DNA of 64,000 nt from Pantoea sp. Ap-967. GTDB taxonomy: Bacteria; Pseudomonadota; Gammaproteobacteria; Pseudomonadales; Pseudomonadaceae. The position numbers and the translations under genes are program-made. Numbering within the stretch: the stretch's first letter is position 1; every line of letters begins with the position of its first letter. Below the pieces are notes generated by a model that was given only the letters and a program-made list of their open reading frames with translations, made no database searches and was not told the origin of the DNA. Of this stretch, positions 32,278 through 41,209 are shown one piece after another. The stretch is taken from positions 16,995 through 80,994 of the forward strand of contig NZ_VWXK01000029.1 in NCBI RefSeq assembly GCF_011752565.1, given 5' to 3'.

Positions 32278-33987
32278 ATGTCGTACGCGCCTTTCGCCAA
32301 ACGCTCGTTCCCCCTGCTGCTGGCCGCCGTGCTGCTGGCCAGCGGTTGCCAGAAAGCCCCGGCTCCGGTCGATGTTCACATTGCCGCCCTCAACGACTTC
32401 CACGGCAACCTGCTGGCCAGCCCGTTCCAGTACCCTGATGCCAACGGCCCGGTGAAACTCAAGGCCGGTGGGCTGGGGCCGCTCAGCGGCGCGCTGGCCG
32501 AGTTGCGCCAGCAAGACCCGCAACTGCTGCTGATTGGCGCAGGCGACATGGTCGGCGGCAGCCCGCCGATTTCCTCGATGTGGGCGGACGAGCCGAGCCT
32601 GCAAGCGCTGCACTTGCTGGGGCTGAAATTCTCGGTGGTCGGCAACCATGAGCTGGACCACGGCAAGGCCGAGCTGCTGCGCCAGATCGACGGTGGCTGC
32701 CAGTCCAGCCGCGAACAGGCCTGCCAGTTCGACAAGGCCTACAAGGGCGCGGGCTTTCCGTACATCTCCGCCAACCTGATCGACAAGCAAAGCGGCAAAC
32801 CGCTGTTCGCCCCCTACCGCATCGAACAGGCCCACGGTGCCCGCATTGCCTTCGTGGGCGCCACCTTGCGCAATGTCGATGCCTACGTCAGTGCTCGCAG
32901 CATGGAAGGCCTGGCCACCCTGGACGAGGCCGAGGCCATCAATGCCCTGCTGCCGGAACTGCGCCAGCAGAAGGTCGACGCCATCGTCGCGGTGATCCAC
33001 CAGGGCGGCAACACCCCCGAGCGCTTCGACCAACAAGACTGCAGCCAGCTCAAGGGCGACGTGGTGGACGTGGCCAAGCGCCTCGACCCGCAAATCAAGG
33101 TGGTGGTCACCGCCCACACCCACGAAGGCTACCTGTGCCGCCTGGGCGACAAGCTGGTGACCCAGGGCGCCTCCTTCGGCCGCCTGCTCACCCAGCTGAC
33201 CTTGACCGTGGACACCACCCAGCACCGCTTGCTGGCAGTCAAAGCCAACAACCTGGTGGTGGACGCCGCCCGTTACAGCGCCAGCCCCGAGATCGCGCCG
33301 CTGCTGGCCGAGGTTGAGGCCCGCAGCCAGGCCCGGCTGGGCAAGCCGGTGGCGCGCCTGGCGGCCCGCGAGGTGCTGCGGGTTACCAACGAGGCCGGCG
33401 AGTCGCCCATGGGCGACTTGATCGCCGACTCGCAACTGGCCGCCACCCGTGACCTCGGCGCCCAGGTGGCGCTGATGAACCAGGGCGGCATGCGCATGGA
33501 CCTGACCCTGGAGCCCGGCCAGGAACAGGTGAACTACGGCCAGGTGGCCACGGTGCAACCGTTCAACAACAGCCTCACCCTGCTCACCCTCACCGGCGCG
33601 CAGCTGCGTGAACTGCTGGAGCAGCAATGGCAGGACGGCGGCATGGGCTTCTACCCGTTGCAGCCCTCGGCGTCGCTGAGCTACCAGTGGGATGGCAGCC
33701 TGCCCAAGGGCCAGCGCGTGCTTGTCGACAGCCTCAAGGTCGATGGCCAACCGGTGCAGCCCGAGCAACCCTACCGCATCGTCATGAACAGCTTCCTGGC
33801 CGAAGGCGGCGACAACTTCACCGTGCTCAAGCAGGCGACCGACCGGCTCGACACCGGCATCAACGACCTGGAGTCGATGATCGCCTACCTGCAGGCCCAG
33901 GACCGTGCAGGCCAGCCCGCAGGTTTTGGCCAGGCCCAGCAGCGCATCCGCAACGTTTCCGCACAGGTGCTCAGCCATGCGCCATGA
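32278..33987 (+). CDS. UshA-like 5'-nucleotidase / metallophosphoesterase lipoprotein
   Basis: 569 aa, lipoprotein signal ending LLAVLLASGC-like (AAVLLASGCQ). The metal site motifs of the 5'-nucleotidase family are all visible: ALNDFHGN, GAGDMVGGSP, VGNHELDHG and TAHTHEGY. The C-terminal 5'-nucleotidase domain begins near residue 350 (GESPMGDLIADSQLAATRD) and has NQGGMRMDL. It removes phosphate from nucleotides in the periplasm or at the membrane, releasing nucleosides for the NupC-type carrier and phosphate for Pst. Overlaps the cytidine deaminase gene by 11 bp. Confidence 0.92.
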   Translation: MSYAPFAKRSFPLLLAAVLLASGCQKAPAPVDVHIAALNDFHGNLLASPFQYPDANGPVKLKAGGLGPLSGALAELRQQDPQLLLIGAGDMVGGSPPISSMWADEPSLQALHLLGLKFSVVGNHELDHGKAELLRQIDGGCQSSREQACQFDKAYKGAGFPYISANLIDKQSGKPLFAPYRIEQAHGARIAFVGATLRNVDAYVSARSMEGLATLDEAEAINALLPELRQQKVDAIVAVIHQGGNTPERFDQQDCSQLKGDVVDVAKRLDPQIKVVVTAHTHEGYLCRLGDKLVTQGASFGRLLTQLTLTVDTTQHRLLAVKANNLVVDAARYSASPEIAPLLAEVEARSQARLGKPVARLAAREVLRVTNEAGESPMGDLIADSQLAATRDLGAQVALMNQGGMRMDLTLEPGQEQVNYGQVATVQPFNNSLTLLTLTGAQLRELLEQQWQDGGMGFYPLQPSASLSYQWDGSLPKGQRVLVDSLKVDGQPVQPEQPYRIVMNSFLAEGGDNFTVLKQATDRLDTGINDLESMIAYLQAQDRAGQPAGFGQAQQRIRNVSAQVLSHAP

Positions 33988-34393
33988 ACACGGGCTGGCC
34001 CTGCAGGCTCTGCTGCTGCCAGAGGCCATGGCCGCTGCCGACAGTGCCTGGTGCCCGCACTCGGCGTTTCCGGTCGGCGCCGCGCTGCTGACCCACGATG
34101 GCCGGGTGATCCGCGGCTGCAACGTGGAGAACGTGTCCTACGGCCTGACCAACTGCGCCGAACGCAGCGCGCTGTTCAGTGCCATCAGCCAGGGCCTGGC
34201 CCCCGGCAGCTTCAAGGCCATGCTGGTGTATGCACCCAAGGTGCCGGTGATCTCGCCCTGTGGCGCCTGCCGCCAGGTGATGCTCGAACTGCTGCCCCCC
34301 GGCTGCCCGGTGATTTGCGTGGGCCACGATGCCACGGCGACGCGGCACTGGACCGCCGGGCAGTTGCTGCCCGGCGCCTTCCAGGCGTTTTGA
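33977..34393 (+). CDS. cdd: Cytidine deaminase
   Basis: 138 aa starting MRHEHGLALQ; an ATG at 33984 is out of frame. Zinc-site motifs are GCNVENVSYGLTNCAERSAL (Cys-Ala-Glu) and SPCGACRQVMLE. Substrate loop FPVGAALLTHDGRV. Converts cytidine and deoxycytidine to uridine and deoxyuridine, feeding DeoA. Homotetrameric-type short form. Confidence 0.92.
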   Translation: MRHEHGLALQALLLPEAMAAADSAWCPHSAFPVGAALLTHDGRVIRGCNVENVSYGLTNCAERSALFSAISQGLAPGSFKAMLVYAPKVPVISPCGACRQVMLELLPPGCPVICVGHDATATRHWTAGQLLPGAFQAF

Positions 34394-34428
34394 AGCCAAC
34401 CTGCTGACCTTTTTTCAGGAACTGTTCG

Positions 34429-35688
34429 ATGGGCTTGATCGGTATCGTGGTGCTGTTGCTGGTGGCCGTGGCGCTGTCCAGCAACCGCAAGGCCATTCGT
34501 TTACGCACCGTTGTCACCGCCTTCGCCGTGCAAGCCGGGCTGGGCGCCTTTGCCCTTTACGTGCCATGGGGCCAAAGCGCCCTGGGCGGCATTTCCGCCT
34601 CGGTGGCGTCGTTGCAGGATTATGCCAACCAGGGCATCGACTTCATCTTCGGTGGCCTGAGCAGCACGCGCATGGCGGAGGTGTTCGGCAGCGGTGGTTT
34701 CGTGTTCGCCATTCGCGTGTTGCCGGTGATCGTGTTCTTCAGCAGCTTCATCGCCGTGCTCTACTACCTGGGCATCATGCGCGTGGTCATCCAAGTGATC
34801 GGCGGCACCTTGCAGCGCCTGCTGGGCACCAGCCGCACCGAAGCGATGGCCGCCACGGCGAACATCTTCGTCGGCCAGACCGAAGCGCCCATGGTGATTC
34901 GCCCCTACGTCGCCCGCCTGACCCGCTCGGAATTGTTCGCGGTGATGGTCGGGGGCATGGCCTCAGTGGCCGGCTCCGTGCTGATCGGCTACGCCAGCCT
35001 TGGCGTTGAGCTCAAGTACCTGATCGCCGCCAGCTTCATGGCCGCCCCGGGCGGCCTGCTGATGGCCAAGCTGATGGAGCCGGAAACCGAACAGCCCCAT
35101 GAGCAGGCGCACGAGGCGCCGGGGCATGGGCAAGGCCAGCCGGCCAATGTCATCGATGCCGCCGCCATCGGTGCCTCCGCAGGCTTGCACCTGGCGCTGA
35201 ATGTCGGCGCCATGCTGCTCACTTTCATTGGCCTGATCGCCCTGCTCAACGGCCTGCTCGGCTGGACCGGCAGCTGGTTCGGCCTGCCGCAACTGAACCT
35301 GCAGCTGATTCTCGGCCACGGCCTGGCACCGCTGGCCTTCGTGCTGGGCGTGCCCTGGCACGAGGCGATCACCGCAGGTGGCTTGATCGGCGAAAAGCTG
35401 GTGCTCAACGAGTTCGTCGCCTACGCCGACTTCGCCCGCCACCTCGACCCGGCCCAGGCCGCTGCCAAAGGCGTGCCGGTGCTCAGCGCCCAGGCCCAGG
35501 CGATCGTCACCTTCGCCCTGTGCGGTTTTGCCAACCTGGCATCGATCGGCATCCAGCTGGGCAGCCTGGGCATCATGGCCCCCGAACGGCGGGCCGACAT
35601 TGCCCGCCTGGGGCTCAAGGCGGTCGTGGCCGGCACCCTGTCCAACCTGATGAGCGCGGCACTGGCCGGGGTTTTCCTGGCCCTCTGA
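34429..35688 (+). CDS. nupC: Concentrative nucleoside transporter (NupC/CNT family)
   Basis: 419 aa, about 10 helices. CNT signatures include LGTSRTEAMAATANIFVGQT followed by EAPMVIRPYV, and later GVPWHEAITAGGLIGEKLVL plus NEFVAYADF. It carries nucleosides with H+ or Na+ across the inner membrane. Position between cytidine deaminase and deoC is a typical nucleoside catabolic context. A His-rich insertion around residues 222-238 (PHEQAHEAPGHGQG) is unusual. Confidence 0.92.
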   Translation: MGLIGIVVLLLVAVALSSNRKAIRLRTVVTAFAVQAGLGAFALYVPWGQSALGGISASVASLQDYANQGIDFIFGGLSSTRMAEVFGSGGFVFAIRVLPVIVFFSSFIAVLYYLGIMRVVIQVIGGTLQRLLGTSRTEAMAATANIFVGQTEAPMVIRPYVARLTRSELFAVMVGGMASVAGSVLIGYASLGVELKYLIAASFMAAPGGLLMAKLMEPETEQPHEQAHEAPGHGQGQPANVIDAAAIGASAGLHLALNVGAMLLTFIGLIALLNGLLGWTGSWFGLPQLNLQLILGHGLAPLAFVLGVPWHEAITAGGLIGEKLVLNEFVAYADFARHLDPAQAAAKGVPVLSAQAQAIVTFALCGFANLASIGIQLGSLGIMAPERRADIARLGLKAVVAGTLSNLMSAALAGVFLAL

Positions 35689-35720
35689 CACTCCTTCCAC
35701 AGCCTTTGCGTGAACTTGAA

Positions 35721-36497
35721 ATGACTGATATCGACGCTGAACGCGCGCGCACGCTGATTGCGCTGCTGGACCTCACTTCCCTCAATGACGATGACGACGA
35801 CGCGCAGATCCAGGCGCTGTGCCAGCGCGCCATGACCCCGGCAGGGCCGGTGGCGGCGGTGTGCGTCTACCCACGCTTCGCCGCCCTGGCGCGGCGTACC
35901 CTCGATGCGCTTGGCGGGCAGGCCATCGCGGTGGCCTGCGTGGCCAACTTCCCCAGCGGTAACGCCGCGTTGCCCGAGGTGCTGGCACAAACCCGCCAGG
36001 CCCTGGCCGATGGCGCCAATGAAATCGACGTGGTCTACCCCTACCGTGCCCTGCTGGCCGGCGATGCCGACAGCGGCGCGGCCCTGGTGCAGGCATGCAA
36101 GCAGCTGTGCAGTGGCCGCGCCTTGCTCAAGGTGATTCTGGAAACCGGCGAGCTGGCCGAGCCTGCGCTGATCCGCCAGGCCAGCCTGCAGGCCATTGCC
36201 GCAGGCGCTGACTTCATCAAGACCAGCACCGGCAAGGTGACCGTCAACGCCACCGTGGGTGCGGCGCAGATCATGCTCGAATGCATCGCCAGCCTGGATG
36301 CCAACGTGGGCTTCAAGCCGGCTGGGGGCATGAAGACCCTGGCCGATGCGCAGGTTTACCTGGACCTCGCCGAGCGCATCAACGGCGCCCAATGGGTATC
36401 GCCCCGGCACCTGCGCTTTGGCGCCTCCAGCCTGCTGGGCGACTTGCTCGGGCACCTGCACGGTGCGCCAGGCAACAACGCCGGGGGGGCCTACTGA
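35721..36497 (+). CDS. deoC: Deoxyribose-phosphate aldolase
   Basis: 258 aa. DeoC TIM barrel with VAAVCVYPRF, VACVANFPSGN, EIDVVYPYRALL, KVILETGEL (first active Lys) and the Schiff-base lysine in ADFIKTSTGKVTVNATVGAA, then VGFKPAGGMKT. Splits deoxyribose 5-phosphate into acetaldehyde and glyceraldehyde 3-phosphate. Its last base overlaps the deoA start (TGATG). Confidence 0.95.
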   Translation: MTDIDAERARTLIALLDLTSLNDDDDDAQIQALCQRAMTPAGPVAAVCVYPRFAALARRTLDALGGQAIAVACVANFPSGNAALPEVLAQTRQALADGANEIDVVYPYRALLAGDADSGAALVQACKQLCSGRALLKVILETGELAEPALIRQASLQAIAAGADFIKTSTGKVTVNATVGAAQIMLECIASLDANVGFKPAGGMKTLADAQVYLDLAERINGAQWVSPRHLRFGASSLLGDLLGHLHGAPGNNAGGAY

Positions 36498-37819
36498 TGG
36501 CGTGGCTGGCACAGGAAGTGATCCGCCGCAAACGCGACGGCAAGGTACTCGACGACGCCGACATCCGCCGCTTCGTCAACGGCATCACCGACCTCAGCAT
36601 CAGCGAAGGCCAGGCTGCTGCCTTCGCCATGGCCGTGCTGCTCAAGGGCCTGAATGTCGAGGAACGGGTCGCCCTGGCCACGGCCATGCGCGACTCCGGC
36701 CAGGTGCTGCGCTGGAACCTGCCAGGCCCGGTGGTGGACAAGCACTCCACCGGCGGCATCGGCGACCTGGTCAGCCTGGTGCTGGCCCCACTGCTGGCGG
36801 CGTGCGGCTGCTACGTGCCGATGATCTCCGGGCGTGGCCTGGGCCACACCGGTGGCACCCTCGACAAGCTCGACAGTATCCCGGGCTACGACAGCCAGCC
36901 CAGCATGGCCCGGCTGCGCGAGGTGGTCGAGCACGTTGGCTGCGCGATCATCGGCCAAACCCATGACCTGGCCCCGGCGGACAAACGGCTGTACGCCATT
37001 CGCGATGTCACCGGCACGGTGGAGTCGATCGACCTGATCGTCACCTCGATTCTCAGCAAGAAACTGGCGGCCGGCCTGGATGCCCTGCTGATCGACGTCA
37101 AGGTCGGCAACGGCGCGTTCATGGCCGCGCCCGACGACGCCGCTGCCCTGGCCCGCAGCGTGGTGGCCGTGGCCAATGGCAGCGGCGTGCGCACCCGGGC
37201 GCTGATCACCGACATGAGCCAGCCACTGGCACGCTCGGCAGGCAATGCCCTGGAGGTGGAGGAAGCCATCGCCCTGCTGCGCGGCGAAGTGCGCAGCCCG
37301 CGCCTGTGGCAGGTGACCCTGGCGCTGGCCGAGCAGGCCCTGGTGTGCGCCGGGCTGGCGCGCGACCTTGAGCAAGCCCGCGAGCAACTGCTGGAAGCCT
37401 GGCACAGTGGCGCAGCGCTGCAGCGTTTTGCCCACATGGTGCAGGCACTGGGTGGGCCGGGCGACCTGGTGCAGCAACCGCACCGCCACCTGCCCCAGGC
37501 CCCGCTGGTGATTCCGGTGCCGGCGCCGCAAGCCGGTATCGTGCAGTGCATCGATACCCGCGCAATCGGCCTGGCGGTGGTTGCCCTCGGCGGCGGCCGG
37601 CGCACCCCGCAAGACCGCATCGACCCGGCGGTGGGGCTAAGCCAGCTGTGCTTCCCTGGCGAGGCCGTGGCGGCCAGGCAACCGCTGGCAAGGGTGCATG
37701 CCCAGGACCTGGCCCAGGCCGAGCGTGCGGTTGCCGCGGTGCAGGCGGCGTACCGCATCGCCAGCGCGCCGGTCGAGGCGCCCGCGCTGTTCGCTGGCGT
37801 GTGCCTGGAGCCTGCATGA
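36497..37819 (+). CDS. deoA: Thymidine phosphorylase
   Basis: 440 aa. Glycosyltransferase family 3 features: VDKHSTGGIGDLVSLVLAPL, ISGRGLGHTGGTLDKLDSIP and DLIVTSILSKKLAAGLDALL. Cleaves thymidine and deoxyuridine with phosphate to base and deoxyribose 1-phosphate. Coupled by overlap to both deoC and deoB. Confidence 0.95.
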   Translation: MAWLAQEVIRRKRDGKVLDDADIRRFVNGITDLSISEGQAAAFAMAVLLKGLNVEERVALATAMRDSGQVLRWNLPGPVVDKHSTGGIGDLVSLVLAPLLAACGCYVPMISGRGLGHTGGTLDKLDSIPGYDSQPSMARLREVVEHVGCAIIGQTHDLAPADKRLYAIRDVTGTVESIDLIVTSILSKKLAAGLDALLIDVKVGNGAFMAAPDDAAALARSVVAVANGSGVRTRALITDMSQPLARSAGNALEVEEAIALLRGEVRSPRLWQVTLALAEQALVCAGLARDLEQAREQLLEAWHSGAALQRFAHMVQALGGPGDLVQQPHRHLPQAPLVIPVPAPQAGIVQCIDTRAIGLAVVALGGGRRTPQDRIDPAVGLSQLCFPGEAVAARQPLARVHAQDLAQAERAVAAVQAAYRIASAPVEAPALFAGVCLEPA

Positions 37820-39057
37820 AGCGCGCCTTGTTGCTGGTGCTCGACTCCCTGGGCATTGGTGCCAGCGCTGATGCCGGGCGCTTTGGCGACGCCGGGGCCA
37901 ATACCTTGCTGCATATCGCCCAGGCCTGCGCCCGTGGCGAGGCCGACGGCAATGGCCGCCAGGGGCCGCTGCAGCTGCCCACGCTGGCACGGCTTGGCCT
38001 TGGCCATGCTGCGGCGCTCAGCGCCGGAGTGCTGCCGCCAGGGTTCAGCGCCGACACAGTGGCCGAAGGTGCCTGGGGCTATGCCCGGGAGCTGTCCAGC
38101 GGCAAGGACACCCCCTCGGGGCATTGGGAAATGGCCGGGGTGCCGGTGCTGTTCGACTGGGGCTACTTCCCGGCACGGCAGAACAGTTTCCCGCCCGCGC
38201 TGCTGAACGCCCTGATCGCCCGTGGCCACCTGCCCGGCCTGCTCGGCAACTGCCACGCCAGCGGCACCGAGATCATCAGCCAGCTGGGCGAGGCGCACCT
38301 GCAAAGCGGCAAGCCTATCGTCTACACCAGCGCCGACAGCGTGCTGCAGATCGCCGCCCATGAACAGCATTTTGGCCTGCAGCGGCTGTACAGCCTGTGC
38401 GCGCTGGCCCGCGAACTGTGCGACGCCTATGGCGTTGGCCGGGTCATCGCCCGCCCCTTCACTGGCGAGCACGCCGGTAACTTCAGCCGCACCGGCAACC
38501 GCCGCGACTACACCGTGCCCCCCCCGGCGCCAACCTTGCTCGACCGCCTGTGCGCCGCCAACGGCCAGGTGTTCGCCGTGGGCAAGGTGGGCGACATCTT
38601 CGCCCAGCGTGGTATCAGCCGGCAGTTCAAGGCCGAAGGCAACGACGCCTTGTTCGACGCCACCGTCGAGGCCCTTGCCCAGGCGCCGGGCAATACCCTG
38701 GTGTTCAGCAACTTCGTCGACTTCGACACGCTGTATGGGCATCGCCGCGATATCGCCGGCTACGCCGCTGCCCTGGAAGCCTTCGACCGGCGCCTGCCGC
38801 AACTGCTGGCACGCCTGCAGCCAGGCGATGTGCTGATCATCACCGCCGACCATGGCTGCGACCCCAGTGCGCCGGGCACGGATCACACCCGCGAGCACGT
38901 GCCGCTGCTGGTATGGGGCCCAGGCTTGCACAGCACCTGCCTCGGTGCCCGGAGCAGTTTTGCCGACATCGGCCAGACCCTGGCGCAGTTTTTCGCCCTG
39001 CCCCCCTGTGACCACGGGCAAGCATTCCTCGATGCCCTATACCCCAACCTGCAATAA
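37816..39057 (+). CDS. deoB: Phosphopentomutase
   Basis: 413 aa. Alkaline-phosphatase-like metalloenzyme: LLLVLDSLGIGASADA with the metal Asp, GKDTPSGHWEMAG with the phosphorylated Thr, and the C-terminal metal site ITADHGCDP followed by DHTREHVPLL. Converts deoxyribose 1-phosphate to 5-phosphate for DeoC. Length is normal for DeoB. Start at ATGA overlap. Confidence 0.95.
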   Translation: MKRALLLVLDSLGIGASADAGRFGDAGANTLLHIAQACARGEADGNGRQGPLQLPTLARLGLGHAAALSAGVLPPGFSADTVAEGAWGYARELSSGKDTPSGHWEMAGVPVLFDWGYFPARQNSFPPALLNALIARGHLPGLLGNCHASGTEIISQLGEAHLQSGKPIVYTSADSVLQIAAHEQHFGLQRLYSLCALARELCDAYGVGRVIARPFTGEHAGNFSRTGNRRDYTVPPPAPTLLDRLCAANGQVFAVGKVGDIFAQRGISRQFKAEGNDALFDATVEALAQAPGNTLVFSNFVDFDTLYGHRRDIAGYAAALEAFDRRLPQLLARLQPGDVLIITADHGCDPSAPGTDHTREHVPLLVWGPGLHSTCLGARSSFADIGQTLAQFFALPPCDHGQAFLDALYPNLQ

Positions 39058-39069
39058 GGAGAACTGCAC

Positions 39070-40035
39070 GTGACGTTACGCAAATGCCTGAACAATGGCC
39101 TGGTGCTGGCTGCCAGCCTGTGGGCTGGCCAGGTATTGGCCTGGGGCCAGCAAGGCACAGCCCTGGTGGGTGAACTGGCGCAGCGCCAGCTCACCCCCGA
39201 GGCCAAGGCAGAAGCCCTGCGCCTGCTCGGCCAGATCAAGCAGAACGACCTGGCCGTGGTCGCCAACTGGGCCGGCAACCTGGAGAAGAACCCACAAAAC
39301 CGCGTGCTGTGGGAAAACACCCGCAACCAGCGCATGGTGGTCTACAAAAGCGACGACTGCACCTTCCAACTGACCCGCGACTGCCCCGATGGCGCCTGCA
39401 CCGTGGCCGCCATCGAGCAGAACCGCACGGCGCTGGCCGACCCCAAGGCACCGAACCAAGCCCGGCTGATGGCCATGCTGTTTCTCATCCACCACGTCAG
39501 CGATGCCAGCTCGCCGCTGAACAACAGCTTCAAGGATGACCGTGGCGGCTACGACTACCCGGTACAGGCCGCCGGCAAGTCCTACAACCTGCGCCAGGTG
39601 TGGGATGACTTCCTGCTGGGCGCGGCCCGCCTCGACGTCAAGGCCTATGCCGACAAGCTGCAGCAAGGCCTGCCCGCCGCCGACTCCAGCAACCCGGCGC
39701 AGTGGTCGCAACAAGCCTGCCGCATCGTGCGTGACGACAACATCTACCCGCAGAAGGCCGCCGGCAAGCGCAAGCTGCCGAGCAAGCAGGGCATGGACGA
39801 CGATGACGGGGGCGACACCGACTACAGCGCCAAGACCCTGGCCTACAACCGCACCGGCAAGGAATACAGCCGTGGCGACAAGCTGATGAATGAAAAAACC
39901 ACCCGCACCGGCGGCTTCGATGCCAGCTACATGAGCACCTTCGTGCCCGTCGCCGAACAGCAGGTGCAACTGGCCTCGGTGCGCCTGGCGCAGTTGCTCA
40001 ATGCTGCGCTGGTCGCCGGCCGCCCTGGCTCCTGA
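39070..40035 (+). CDS. S1/P1 nuclease-like secreted protein with partly lost zinc site
   Basis: 321 aa, GTG start after AAGGAG. Signal peptide ends AGQVLA, giving a mature N terminus WGQQGTALVGELA as in S1/P1 nucleases, where the N-terminal Trp binds zinc. LFLIHHVSDASSPLN (140s) and NLRQVWDD (170s) align with family motifs H-x3-D-x3-PLH and NLH-x2-WD. By that alignment His141, Asp145 and Asp179 remain. Thr30, Asn151 and Arg175 replace three His ligands, and Gly69 likely replaces an Asp. The family degrades single-stranded nucleic acids and removes 3' phosphates; whether this one is catalytic is doubtful. It lies after deoB in the operon. Confidence 0.75.
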   Translation: MTLRKCLNNGLVLAASLWAGQVLAWGQQGTALVGELAQRQLTPEAKAEALRLLGQIKQNDLAVVANWAGNLEKNPQNRVLWENTRNQRMVVYKSDDCTFQLTRDCPDGACTVAAIEQNRTALADPKAPNQARLMAMLFLIHHVSDASSPLNNSFKDDRGGYDYPVQAAGKSYNLRQVWDDFLLGAARLDVKAYADKLQQGLPAADSSNPAQWSQQACRIVRDDNIYPQKAAGKRKLPSKQGMDDDDGGDTDYSAKTLAYNRTGKEYSRGDKLMNEKTTRTGGFDASYMSTFVPVAEQQVQLASVRLAQLLNAALVAGRPGS

Positions 40036-40050
40036 CACGCGAGAATCGCC

Positions 40051-41142
40051 ATGCACACTCCCCGTTTGCGGCACCTGCCGCTGCTGTTGGCCCTGGGCCT
40101 TGCCGGCTGCGCCACCGCGCCGGTTGCCGAGCACGCTGAAACGCGCGTTTCGCTGATGGCCTACAACGTCGAAAACCTGTTCGACACGGCCCATGACCCG
40201 GGCAAGGACGACTACGCCTACCTGCCCCTGAGCGTGAAGCAGGCGCACCCCGAGTACCTGGCCACCTGCGCGCGCATCAGCGTGCCGGCCTGGCGCCAGG
40301 AATGCGAAAGCAATGACTGGACCGAGGCGCGGCTGGAGCAGAAGCTCACCCGCCTGGCCAGCGTGATCAGCCAAACCGATGGCGGCCGTGGGCCGGATAT
40401 CCTGTTGCTTGAAGAAGTGGAAAACCGCGCAGTGCTGGAGCGGCTCAATGGCCACCTCGGCGCATCCGCCTACCAAACCCGGGTGCTGCTGGAGGGCTGG
40501 GATGAGCGCGGTATCGACACGGCCGTGCTGAGCCGCCTGCCGCAATGGGGCGCGCCGGTTCTGCACCGGGTGCCTTATCACGACGAGCAAGGCGATACCT
40601 CGGACAAGACCGGCAAGACCCGCGGCATCCTCGAAGTTCGCCTGCTGCTGCCAGGCGGCCAGAAAGCCTCGGTGTTCGCCGTGCACCTGCCCTCCGGTGG
40701 CGGCCCTGGCTACCTGCGCCGCCAGGCCGTGGAATACCTGGCCGAGCTCAAGCGCCAGTTGCCGGCTGATGTGCTGCCGATCGTGGGCGGTGACTTCAAC
40801 ATCAACGCCGGTGAAGAAGCCAAGCACCATTACATCGCCGACACCCTCGCCAGCACCTGGAGCGTGTCGCACCTGATCGGCTGCGACGGCTGCAAGGGCA
40901 GCTATTACTATCCGCGAGAGCGGCAGTGGTCGTTTTTCGACATCCTGCTGTTCCCCCAGGCGATGAGCGGCGCAGGCTTCAACGGCTGGAAGGTGGACAG
41001 CGCCAGTATCCACATGCCCAAGGCCAGCCCCTACCAGGTGAACAAGTGGGGCACGCCGGCGCGCTTCAACGGCGGCCAGTACCCCGAAGGCGTGTCTGAC
41101 CATTGGCCGATGTACGCACAAATCTACCTCCGCGCGCCATGA
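40051..41142 (+). CDS. Endonuclease/exonuclease/phosphatase-family lipoprotein
   Basis: 363 aa, lipoprotein signal ending LALGLAGC. EEP fold motifs are LMAYNVENLFDTAHD (metal Asn), LLLEEVENRAVLERL (metal Glu), RGIDTAVLSRLP, VGGDFNINAGEE and EGVSDHWPMYA (catalytic Asp-His). The family includes secreted nucleases and phosphodiesterases. Last gene of the operon, probably an exported nuclease that makes nucleotides for the 5'-nucleotidase. CDGCKGSYYY carries a Cys pair of unknown role. Confidence 0.88.
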   Translation: MHTPRLRHLPLLLALGLAGCATAPVAEHAETRVSLMAYNVENLFDTAHDPGKDDYAYLPLSVKQAHPEYLATCARISVPAWRQECESNDWTEARLEQKLTRLASVISQTDGGRGPDILLLEEVENRAVLERLNGHLGASAYQTRVLLEGWDERGIDTAVLSRLPQWGAPVLHRVPYHDEQGDTSDKTGKTRGILEVRLLLPGGQKASVFAVHLPSGGGPGYLRRQAVEYLAELKRQLPADVLPIVGGDFNINAGEEAKHHYIADTLASTWSVSHLIGCDGCKGSYYYPRERQWSFFDILLFPQAMSGAGFNGWKVDSASIHMPKASPYQVNKWGTPARFNGGQYPEGVSDHWPMYAQIYLRAP

Positions 41143-41167
41143 GCCTTGGGTGTAGGATCCTGCCAAC

Positions 41168-41190
41168 GGGCGCCACAGGATGTGGCGCCC
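41168..41190 (+). terminator. Hairpin ending the nucleotide-scavenging operon
   Basis: GGGCGCCACA pairs perfectly with TGTGGCGCCC across a 3-base loop, followed by ACCTTTGC. Strong stem, weak T-run, 25 bp after the last stop codon. Confidence 0.6.
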
Positions 41191-41209
41191 ACCTTTGCAA
41201 GGGCGTCAG

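Noticed and set aside
32161..34122. 653-codon minus-strand open frame
   Set aside because: Antisense to the UshA-like 5'-nucleotidase gene; Gln/Gly/Ala/Leu-rich low-complexity translation typical of shadows.
36886..39021. 711-codon minus-strand open frame
   Set aside because: Antisense to deoA and deoB, which have unmistakable active-site motifs; no family recognised in the shadow.
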